Below are positions 48,101-60,100 of a DNA stretch of 64,000 nucleotides, in pieces. Within the stretch, counting starts at the first letter, position 1. The number at the start of each line of letters is the position of its first letter. The notes under the pieces were generated by a model. The model saw nothing but the letters and a program-made list of their open reading frames with translations, was not told where the DNA came from and searched no databases. The stretch covers positions 18,001 to 82,000 of the forward strand of contig JASANG010001425.1 of the NCBI GenBank assembly GCA_030248215.1, written 5' to 3'. The translations under genes were made by a program, and so were the position numbers. Origin of the DNA: Enoplolaimus lenunculus. Lineage: Eukaryota > Nematoda > Enoplea > Enoplida > Thoracostomopsidae.

Positions 48101-51100
48101 ACGAAAAAGAAATTCCAAAATTTGGCGTCTTTTTGTATTGGAGGTGTCCTACTTGTGATGCGAGTTTGACATTTGTAGCGTCCGTCTTTCGCTCGTTTGA
48201 AAACATTTTATATACTAAAACTGGTGATAGATGCTACATATATCTGAGAAATACGAGCCCCTGTCACAATTTTCACATGCCAGTTATAGTTGAGAAATAC
48301 GGGTTTTGATCGTATAACAGGTAAGAAAAAAGATGCAAGCACAATATATCATTTTCCCACACCTGTCATCAAATTAAGCATGGAGGAAAAATCGGGTGCT
48401 TAACAAAAACATTTGCTATACAATGACATACATGCACTTTGTCACGATTTTCACATGATAGACCAGACAATAGACGTAACCAAGACTCTGGTTTGGGGAG
48501 GTCCACATCAATTACTTAAATGTATATGGTTTTGTTTTTGAGTCTACCTATTAATTGTCGCAGCTAGTATTTAGTTAGTACAAAAATTATATTTTCAAAG
48601 TCATTACAGGAGGCTATACAGGCCGGCAGAAAACTCACCTTGCTTTGCAAGGGAAACTAAAAATTTTCAGGAGGGGCATACAGGGGTTTTCGTGTTGACT
48701 AAGGGTTGCGCTATACTTTTGTTGACGTGCGTCACCCGTACGGCGCCGTCCGTCACCGTACGTCGTCCGTACGGCGCCGTCTGTTATCGTGCGGCGCCGT
48801 CTGTTATCGTGCGGCGCCGTCGGTTATCGTGCGGCGCTGTCTGTTATCGTGCGGCGCCGTCTGTTATCGTGCGGCGCCGTCGGTTATCGTGCGGCGCCGT
48901 CGGTTATCGTGCGGCGCCGTCGGTTATCGTGCGGCGCCCTCCGTCACCGTATGGTATCGTACGCTAATAACTCGGGTACGATAACGTTTGGTGATGAGCG
49001 GCGCCGCATGAATGACGGACGGAGACGGACGGCGCCGTTCGGGTGACGGCCGATGACGGACGGCGCGTACGGGTGACGAACGGCGCCGTACTGGTGACGC
49101 ATGGTGAAGGACGGCGCTGGACGCCAAGTATAGCGCAACCCTAACGAGGAAGGTTGAAAGTTTTCTGCGGAGGGGGCCAAAATTATTTCAGGGGAGGCTG
49201 AGCCCGTCTGCCCAGTTTGGCTACGAGCTCGAGGCTATAGCCCAAATGCAACATATCGGCTACGCCACTGGGGCAGTCATATACAGGTTGGTTGAAATCA
49301 GATCGGAGTTAGCTGCAGAGAAGTCTTACTTCTTATGACATCAGAGCTTATAATGCTTTTAATCGCTCGATCAGTATAAACAGTAGTAAACATTCCAGCG
49401 CTGTGAGCATTAACCGTTAGCCAATCTCCCCGTGGACAATATATTTTGGTCGAATTTTCAGTCATCCAATATACCTATAAAGTAGCTTAAATTAATATCT
49501 TGGGGCCGTTTCGGTTATCCTCCCATCAGCCGGCGTTTGCCCAAAAATGGTTGAATTTTGAACAGTTTTGCATATTTGAGCTTCTCATGACTCCTCTGAT
49601 CATCTCACTCCAAATTAGATTTTTGAAAAATTAGATTTGTAAAGTTCCAAGGTCCCCCCTTAGAACCCAAAATTTTTTTCAAAAACTTACACAAATTATA
49701 AACCATTCTATGTAGCTTGCGGAGCTGAGTTAAGTGGTGCTAAATTTGCCGCAAACAGACGTTTGGCTAACGAGTTATGGTCAAATAAGTGATTTGGCGT
49801 GCTGCCAACGATCCAGCGTTATATATTTTGTTTACAATATTTTAAGGCTTAGGCTTAGGCTTAGGCGTAGCCTTAGGCTTAATCTTTTCTTAGAACACAA
49901 ACATTATTGTTCCGCGAAAATAAAATTTGCATCTAGGTTGTTGTACATTCGCTAACTTTTGCGCATTGCGCAAAGTCGGTTGACTAGTATATATTAAATT
50001 TCATAAATCAAACGTCTAAAAACGGTTTTTAGCTCATTTGAAATGCTATAGCCAGCCAACAGACCTTCTGACCTAGGCCCATAACCTCAAATCCGTACAG
50101 TAACTATCACCAGTGAATGATTACAGATCTTAAAATTGGCACAGCATTAAAAAATCAAATGCTAACAAACGCGCTAAATTTTAACTTCGCAATTTAGTGG
50201 GTCGAAAGCTACAAGACCTATCACCAACTGGTAATAGGTGCTACATACATTTTAGAAAACGAGCTCCAAATTTGAAAATAAAAGCATTGTTAGTCTATCT
50301 TCGAAATATTCAATTCAACCTATTACCCTTCGTAATTTTACTCGGACCGTGGCCAGCTCACCTTGCTAGGAGGACAAAAAATTTTCAGAAGGGACATACA
50401 ACGGTTTTCGATGACTTACAAGCAAGGCTGAAAACTTTCTAGAAGGCCAAAATTTTTCCAGGAGTTGCTGAATTCCTCCTGCCCCCTTGGCTACACGGCC
50501 CAAATTTTACCCTTGAACGATTATCAGAAGAACATTGAATTTGCAACGGTATAACGCTAATTTTCGAAATACAATCAAAGTCTTGATTAACAATCCACAC
50601 ACTGCTCCGGAGCGATCCAGCGCTTTTTGTGCTGCTACTGCTACCAGTAGTTGCAAGTCGTTGCAACCGAATACAAACGTATTTAGAATTATGCAACTGT
50701 TCGTGCATAAACTGTCGAAAAATGTTCTGAAATTAAAAATAACCGTATGGCCGTTGCTGGCAATACTTAAATTCGCCATAGAATAACGGGGACCAAAAAT
50801 GCCACTAAAACTAAGAGTAAAATCTAGATTTGCACAAGTAGTGCCTTCAAATGCAGAAGCAGTAAAAACATTGAAGAACCAAGGTCTGTTGGCTATGGGT
50901 CATGAGATCGAAACCTCGTAAGAACGCCCTACAGCTGCAAGAACTCAGAACTAAAACTGCCATATCTTCAATAATGTATCCATGTGAGGGGACCATCCCG
51001 GCCGTGGCGCCCCAACACCATCTCGTCAAAAATTATATAGTGTCAATTGCTGTTCTACGCTGTTTATTTTTCTGTTTTATACACAATAGTATAAGCAGCT

Positions 51101-54100
51101 AATAATAAGCTGCCCTGTTATTTTACGCCGTTGTTTTTTGCTTAATTGGCTTCCGAATCCGAGCCTTTAAATTTGTGCCTGTTTGAAAACAAATCCGAAC
51201 TTATGTTGCCACCCTGTTGTTTACATCTAAATTGCGTTAATACAGTAGCTGTATTTGAGATTCATCTATTGAACGAACGTAAAGAAGTCAATTTTATGGC
51301 AATAGTTCGTAGATTTGTGTGTGGGTCAAAAATAAGTTCATTACCTGTGAAAATTTGGCCCCCATTTTGAGATCCTGGATCCGCCACTGTATATCATAGT
51401 CTACCCAACTTATGACCGTTGTATCAGCACCTGCTGGCAATGTTAAACAAAATAGCTTACTGTCTACATGTGAACATTTTAAAGTTATCAAAATTTAATA
51501 CCGCCACTTTTTGCACGTTATCTCCTTCATTAGGCAGTTTTTCTTTAAGTAAACTTCTATGATCAATCAAATATTGCGAAACACAGTCGATAAAATCATT
51601 TGAATTTGCGTTTCGAAATTTGTGGCGTTCCAAATATCGCCGCAACGCGCCGTAAATGACATTTCTGCCAAAAATTGACGCTAACCAATTGATAAAGCCG
51701 CCGCCTCGAAAATACCCGGCATCATGTAAAGCAGCATCAAGCGTGTTTGCACGATTCGCAAGCTGAAATATGCTCATGTTGCTGCGGATCCAAGATGTCT
51801 CCGTATGGGTTCATGGGCGTGTGATCAGGGTGAAGTTTGGCCCCTATCAATTTTAGCATTTTCTTATAATGATTAATTTAAAAACCAATGCGATAAGCTA
51901 GCATTTGCAGTTCTAAAATCGCAATACGACGCGTAATATTTTAACCATTGTGAAAGCGGCATTTAAATTGACTCAGTGACTGGCATGAGTCGTAAAATGG
52001 TTATGTCATGAAGTACCAACGTTTTAGCCAAACTTCTTTTATTCCGGAGATATTTCCTAACTTGCCTGCCGTCTCAATTCATCGTTCTAGTGAACTAGGA
52101 CCGATTATGGCGTAGCAGAAACTATGAGTTCAGTTGACTTTACATCCTCAAGGAGCATGGTCGCTGCAGTGCGGTTTGGTGAACTCCGTTTGTTAACTTT
52201 GAACTGGGACCACAACTTGTTTAATACGAGCACAGAACCCTGTTGGAATATCTAACCTGGACCCCAATTTGCATTATGCTAACTCGAATTCGAATTCGAG
52301 TTGAGGTTAAATGCGAACTCGGGCCCCAGTGGCTTATTATTGCGAAGTCGAGACGAACTTTGCTAAATATCGCTCGATAAGAACTGGGTTCCAGTAAAAC
52401 TTGATGCAAACTAAAATCTTTGCCGGTATGGTATGACCTGAGTGATTTTTGTGCCACAACCGACATTTTTGGATGCTTCATGACTTTCCCCACACAGGAG
52501 AGGCTCCGCCCCCTTGCAGGATTTTGTCCTCTGAAAAAATTTTCTTCTCTGGAAGAGATTTGGTTTCCCTAGAAAATTTTCAACCTTGCTTGTATGTCAT
52601 CGAAACCTTTGCATTCAACCTCCTGAAAAATGCTTAGCCACCCTAGCAAAAGTGACTAGGGTGCGGGCCTGAACTGCAATGTAAGCGTTTTCCAGTTAAT
52701 ATTTTATACTCACAATATTTACTTATAATCAAAACAACATTTTCGAACGTTCTAAAATAAAACGTCCTTTAAGTATCAACCCACTTATAAGACTTGTAAA
52801 ACGAAATGTCGCAAAAATGAAAAACTATTAAGCAGCCACAGTTCGGAAATGATAATAGTATGAAATTTTTCAAATCTAAGACCTCCAAACAATTGGCTGG
52901 TAAATATGCTATCAACAACATATCACATACTTGCCGATGAACAATAGCCAAAGGAATCGTTTCAACATTGTATTCAGCGTTTATTTGTATGTATTTTGGT
53001 GTTCGTCGAATTTGTGCCAACTCGGAATCAAGTAAATTTGAGTCAATCACTATTAAACACAAAATTCGTTGCAATTAGCGTTTAATAAATTTACTAATAC
53101 TTACCAATGATAAAATGATTTGTAAAATATAATTTTTTTTGTTCAGTGTAACCTGTACTATTAAGCTGTAATTTAAAACACTGTATTTAAGAACCTACAT
53201 CACCGTCACGCAACAAGTATTTAAGATATAAAACCAATATATGTCTTGCAAATTCACACGTTATCCATCCATAATATACTGCAGCCTTAATTAAAAACAT
53301 TTTAAGTCTGAAAGTATTAGGTTTTGAAACCAGCCACCGATTTATCTGCTAGGTGCTGGTAAATGACCTCGACGTATTTTATTATACATATCAGGCACTG
53401 TAAAACGCTGTGTATAACAATCGATAATAGCACATTATTAGTGTGATATAGACATGTTTTGAACACAGCTCGTTCAGAAATTTAGGTTTATATTAATATA
53501 TGTACTGTGACTTAGAACGTCTCATATCCATTATAGGCGGACAAGACTCATTTTTAATTAGAACCTGACTGAAGGTCAGGTATGGCCCAACAAATATTGT
53601 TACTTGGCGCTTTTAGATTTCTCCTAGACGCAACTTGCATATTCTGATGCTAACCAAACTGGGGCCAATGTTACTGCTAATGACCGTTCCATTGCCCCGG
53701 GGACAGCAATTGTAGTCGCGACAGTGTGGGACAGTGTGCATAGTTGGGACAACTGGGACAGTTGGACAGCAGAGACGGTGATTACAACTGATACCGTTGG
53801 AACAACGGGGAAAATTCGGACAGTTGGGAGAGTAGGGACAGTTGGGACAAATGGGACAGGAGGAAGTTGGGATAATTGGAACAGTTGGCACAATTAGTTG
53901 GAACAGTGTGAACAGTCGGGATAACGGAGACAGTTGAGATCATTCGGGCAATTGGGACAGTTGAGACAGTGAGCACAAATGGGGCAGCGAGGACGGAGGG
54001 CAGTTGGGACAAATCGGATGGCACTGCATATGCCACCAGGAGTGCATACGTATATATGGTTTGTTTAAACTGTGTATAAACAGGAGCAATATACATGTGT

Positions 54101-57100
54101 GCACTCGAAATGTAACCTCAATCCGCTTCCAATACTCACCGCTGCAGTTTCCACACAGTACCGTGCCAATTCGCGACATAATTCTGTGCGCAAAGCAGTA
54201 ATAATAAGTGGCAATCGTGAGAAAAAAACTTAGCAATACGTGCAGCGCTGTGTCGATAATAACTCCCCGCCCCAACTTTTCATATTTCGCATTTTATCCT
54301 GCATTCTATGCATAACATTTCTCCACCATAGACTCAACAAAATACAGTGAGAATACTAGCGAATGCTACAATATATTCGGATTAGGATGTAATGTATCAA
54401 CTTTTTATAAATATCTGAAAGATGAAATCTCTTGTAATCTCATTAACCAAAAACTTAAACAAGATTTTACCAACATTTAATAATGGTTGCTGGTTGTATT
54501 CAATACAAAATGTGCTCTGACGGCTGGCTGGCCAGTCAATTCGACAACGCTTAGTAACTCTAATTCGCCCACATAATGCTTTGAGGTTCGAAGTGGTTAA
54601 TCTAGTTTTTATTCTAAAAGCACGCAAAAACAAAGCTAGCAAAATTTTACTCGTATATTAAATCCCCAAAAATTAAGAAAACAAATGCAGATAATTTGCA
54701 TTAACTTTTATTCTCATTTCGATTCTATCCGTTGTGAAGTACACAACTATATTTTAGGTCTTGTAAACCAGTATATAAACCACCTCATACTTCTATTTGT
54801 CTGGACATTTAATGGAACCCTGTATAACAATGAAACCATTCGTCAACCATATAAATTGTGCTATGTCACTGACGTTCGCTCACAATTGGCGCATTTATAG
54901 CGGCCCACTTTCATAGCAGAATCACCCCGCTCCAATACTGTGTCATCAATTACGCGCAGACGATGCAGGACATTGCTTCGATTTTATAACACAGCATAAT
55001 AAGAATCAAACTGTTTGTTATTCTGACCCCAGCATCGGTCAGAAAACAAAAATAGTTTTGACATGCGTATTTGATGAATTACATGCCCATTTCCACAAAC
55101 ACGAGCAAATTTCGTTTATATCACGTCTACCTTCTTGTTCTGGCCAAAATTACCAAAATCCTCGCTTTGAGATATTCATTATGTTAAAGTTGAACACCCA
55201 AACCATGCATTTATAATAAAACGTGCTGACACGAGAGCATGGTGCGTATAGAACAGATTGTGAATCGTATGTACAATATTGTACTGATTGCGAATACAGT
55301 GTTTCTTTCTTGTAGGCTTCTTGAGTTCTCGACAGTGCTCGACATGAGTACGGTGGTTCAGTAATGCCTGTGAAACCGGAGTTTACACGAACTCGTCAGG
55401 ATTCCGTGCAACCTCACATATAGCACATTGGTCTTTTTTCGGCACTTGAAATATCAACGGAAGATCCATAGAATTGAAAACCTCATCGTAGCATGATCTT
55501 TAATAACAAACAGCTTCTGTTTCTCGCGTTCCGCCCAAAACGTGCGATACTCAAGGTGAGTACGAACTTCGGCAGTAATGCGACGGAACTCGAGGAAATT
55601 GGGGTATATACTCACGAATAGTTTCGACAGCTATATTCTTAAGCCTTTGTTTTGAACTCGAGCCTCTGCGATCAAGTCGCTCGTTTGAACCATGTGCTGC
55701 AGCGAAAACTCTAATATTTGTTAATACAGTGAGTATAGGGCAAAAATTCAAGCATACCCGACGACCATCAGAACCAATATCAGTAATTGAACAATCAGCA
55801 CCGTCAGTTCATTTAAAAGTATATTGACGAACTGCTTGCCTGTATGTTCTGAATCATCTCGTGGACGGCAACGTTTTACCAAAACTGACCTTGCAGCTTC
55901 CCACAAGAACGTTTTACGCCCATCGTATTTGAAGCCTGATACTATGCACAAAGTTGTATACAATAATTTTTTCAACACAACGATTTTTACAATAGCACTG
56001 AACAGTGCGCGGCTGAGCTGTAGCAATGCGTTTTTCTTTACGTTCCACATTTCTCTTGGAATTTCGCGGCCAGACGTGTGCTTATCTTGTCCGTTTAGGC
56101 GATTGTTCTCCAAACGCGTTCTTAAATTATCAGGCTCAATGCCTGCCAACGAGTCGGATTCGCTATCGGCTTCAGCATCCACGCGTACTATTGACAAAAG
56201 TGCTATCGCTACACATTCATTTGGTTAGTTCCTGATCCGCACGTTCACTAGCTATGTAGTTTAAAAATAAGTACTGAGTGGCGCAATTGTAAACTCGATT
56301 CTTTCTCATTTTCAATTCCAAATTTTGTGTTATCATTGCTGTAGACATATAGTTGTGTACATCGTCTCGAATAGGTAAGAAAATTTTAGATCATAGCCAG
56401 ACACATCAGGTTAGATTTGTGTCCTAACGACCGCACATTTAATTCGGCCTTTTGGGCAAAACTGAAGCAAGGGCACTGGATGCTCCGCCACAGATCTGCA
56501 ACCCGCTGCCTGGTTGCTACTAAACTCAGAAAGTGCGAAGGTGACAAAATTAGTATGCATCAGTTCAACCTCACCTGCGATCGCGTGTGGGTTGGTAGGG
56601 ATTGTAGCTTGTTTAACCATTCCTGCATATTTTGTGTTGTTTATTTAATTATTGGGTTTTTGCCACAAAAGATTTGTCATATTAGTTTAAATGTTTTGGA
56701 ATAAAATACTGCAAAATTTGATTCTTGAACAACAATAGAGCTCAGCTGTTTAATTTGCGTAATTGCGTTTTCCTCCGGGGCTGATCGGTCGCAGGTACGA
56801 AAAATGATCTGATAACTGTGAACGCTCTTTTCTGATCTAAACCAAGCGTAGCCGGACGGGTCCGCCACGTATCCGGTCATAAACTTTTTGCATTATGTGT
56901 AAGTCGCTGCGGCGGCCTAGTTTTACCGGTCCGGTTCCATAAAAGTCCCACATACTTGCAGCAGTGATGGTTGTCTGTGTCCGTGTAAACCACAGCAATA
57001 GCCGAAGGACGTCTTATCATAGCACCCTAAATCGACCGATGCGGCTCTGCCGTCTAATAACAGCAGCTCGGATGTGGCTAGTCCCCTCACGAATGTATAT

Positions 57101-60100
57101 GTGGTGAATGTGAGCACTCGGGATTTAGGCGCATCTACCAGGGGATCTGGGAGCATGTCGCGACACTCGCCAGATGGGGACTTTTCCTGAAAACGAGTAA
57201 GACTGTTTACCCCCGTTGGAGGTTCCGACTCTGTTTGCTTGTTTTTGCTGGATACACATTACACTTCGTAGGAATTTACGATTACCTACAAGAATGTCCA
57301 CTCAGGACTCCGGATATCGGAGACGTCTTGTCCTGATTACAGGCTACACTCTAGTGAAGTTAAGGGACCTGAGATTGAACAGCAAATTCTATTTCCACCT
57401 TCAACTTTACAATTGCAAATACAAACTTCAAATTCCACACACATGGTACATTGTTTTGTGAATAACGCGTCAAACTTACATATTTGTTCTCCTAAATACT
57501 GTGTGATTCCTTCATTTAGCCAAATATCCGTCCACCATTCAGCTGTCACCATGTTACCAAACCTAAATATCTCCTATGCAAAACAGTTTGACCAGTATCT
57601 ACACAAAATCAATAATAATAATATGCGTACATTAGGTAACTTTTTAAAATAATCTGGATTCACATATGCTGAAACCCTACAGCTTAACTACTCTAGTGAA
57701 CCGAACAACCGCTACACTCTGCTATTCGGTAACGGATTGTTTAATTTCGAAACACCCCTATCACTTGGTCAATTTTTTTTCACATGCCATTTTCTCTTTT
57801 GGACTGGACTGATCTGCTCAGAAGCATTTTTGTTCATTTCAGGATTTTATAAAGTTTCCATTTGGTATCTGAGTTTATATATATGAACAGTATAGGCCAT
57901 TATTGAAACAATTAACACTATGGACGCTGGTTAAAGAGCATGTTTGGTCCCTATCCATGACTGTAATTAAGGATATAGACTTTTTCGTTTCAAACTAGCA
58001 GTAATATCCCTTAGCCCTCTTATTAGCCAATAGTCCGAAATTTTTCGGTTTAGACATTTTCTGACAACTAGTAAAAGTTGTTCAAAATTTTTTGCTTTCA
58101 ATATGCAGCATGCTAACGCCAAAAAGTTTCGGTAAACTATAATTTACAAGCATAAATCCATTCACCTCAACGCGTATAATTTATATAATCTTGACCCTCA
58201 CCATTATAGATGGGCACCGGATATCCGGATATCCGGATATGAAAAATATCCGGATATGTATCCGAAATGAAACGTGTATCCGAATATCCGGATATCCGAA
58301 TACCCGGATATCCGAATACCCGCCGGATATCCAAAATGCTTTTGTCTAAAAAGTTTTTTGGAATAATTTGCATGGTTTCACCACCAAAGTAGCTGGAGCT
58401 GACTAAAAAAATTCTGTATCCAAACCTCAGTCAGAATATTAAACCACAATCGGTTGCTATTTTCTGTCAATCAGTTTCGTATGGGACGGCCTTTAGGGTA
58501 ACATTTGAGCCGTAATTCAATGCAACGCTAATTTACCTCTGTGACGTTTCAGCGGTTTTATTTAACAAAGTTTTTCTGAGTTAACACTTCGTGTATCCGA
58601 GAATGATGATTGCAAGTTTACTGAGAACGGTATGATATAGACTACGGATGTATATCCGGTCCGGATAAGAAAAATGTCTAAGGACCCCTACCTTACAATT
58701 TGTCCCCACTCCCCACATAAATTTTTTGTGATAAAATCATATGGTCATTCATTACCTTACAATTTATCCTCTCATCATAATACTTTCGTTATAAAATAGG
58801 GTCCTACTTTATAATTTTCCCGCTAAGAAAATTTTTTCGGAGAACAATTGCGTTTCAAAATATTTACCATCCCGCCCATAGAAATTTCTGGACCGCTATA
58901 TCGGGTATTGTAACTAACCCTTGAATTGAATGTTTATTTGCCTTGTATCAAAAGCTTTAGCCATAATGCAAGGTTATTATTTGGAACGTACTTTGAAAAC
59001 TTAAATACGCTTCAAAGTTTTGAACTCACCTTTATTTGGTTCTGGAGTCATTTATGCGCTACAATTAGGAATAATTCACATTTATGGACTCTAATTAGGG
59101 TTTAGGAACTCTATGCGCTTACGGACTCTTATTAGGGATACGGACTTTTATTGATTGGGACTCAAAATGGGTACCCCCTCTTATTCGGGTCACCACACCA
59201 CTTAATAAATACTGCTTTTTAGAATTGTATCTTTTATGCTCATATCATTTTGCTTGAGGGTCAGGGTACTTCCTTTAGAGCAACAAGTTAAAACAAGTGC
59301 TTAAGAAGCAAAAATTGACGTTCGGAAACTCAAAAAACACAAAATCGAGTTTCGGATATCCGAAATAGAAAATTTCATTTCGGATATCCGGATATCCGGA
59401 TGCAAGAATTGCCAGATATCCAGATATGAAAAAATATCCGATGCCCATCATTACTCACCATTGGTGTACAATTTCATGACTGATCATCTCAGCGGATAAG
59501 TATAACGGAAGTGACCGTTTATCGTTCTCGCATCCTGCTAACACACCAGAGCCGACCAATATTGCACCGGTATTTTCCATACCGCCAGGGTGTCCTGAAG
59601 TTCTTCAGATAACCGACCAAGTGTGAAATGACAAATTTGCCCCCTACAGCACTTCATTTATAATTTTCTTAAGTCGATTCTACTTGTACACCACGGTGAA
59701 AACCGGATATCATCGGTTTCCGGTGAGAAATCGATGTTCGTTTCCGTTTCCGTTTTAGAAATAACTGAAATTGGTATTTTTACGTTCAAAATTAATTATA
59801 AATTACGTATGTATCTCGCAATTTTTCGTTACAGATACGCTGCAATTGTTCGAAATGAAACAAATATCACGAAATTGTTCCAAAATCTGAAACATTTCGA
59901 TGCATCTGCCATTTTTTCTACAAGAATTTTTGAAAGACCGGTGCATATATGAACGTTTCAATTGTGTTGGCAGAAAAATAAATATTTTGGAAATTTTAAC
60001 ACTTCAATATTCGTTTTCGTTTCAGTTATATTTATACTATCCGTTTACACCCTGTTTCACACCTTAGGGCAATATTGAGTGCGATGCCCAAGGTCATCTA

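Larger units (their letters stand above)
48622..49232. mobile_element. GTAGCC-ended element, family C, interrupted by a family E element
   Basis: The left part (CTCACCTTGCTTTGCAAGG, TTTTCAGGAGGGGCATACAG) and right part (GAGGAAGGTTGAAAGTTTTC, GTTTGGCTACGAGC) form one family C element once the 48703-49141 insertion is set aside. Confidence 0.85.

Noticed and set aside
48692-49180. Several 67-92-codon Arg/Ser-rich frames
   Set aside because: They cover the 20-bp GC-rich repeat within an inverted-repeat element and overlap on both strands.
50535-50786. 83-codon plus-strand frame
   Set aside because: Antisense shadow of aminopeptidase exon 9.
51200-51262. Possible aminopeptidase exon with VLTQFRCKQQ
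   Set aside because: Resembles the beta-sandwich domain loosely, but the exons at 51508 and 50511-50726 join in phase 0 without it and it meets a stop before a usable donor.
53613-54096. Three overlapping minus-strand frames rich in Pro, Cys, Ser and Val
   Set aside because: Translations of the degenerate GGGACAG minisatellite.
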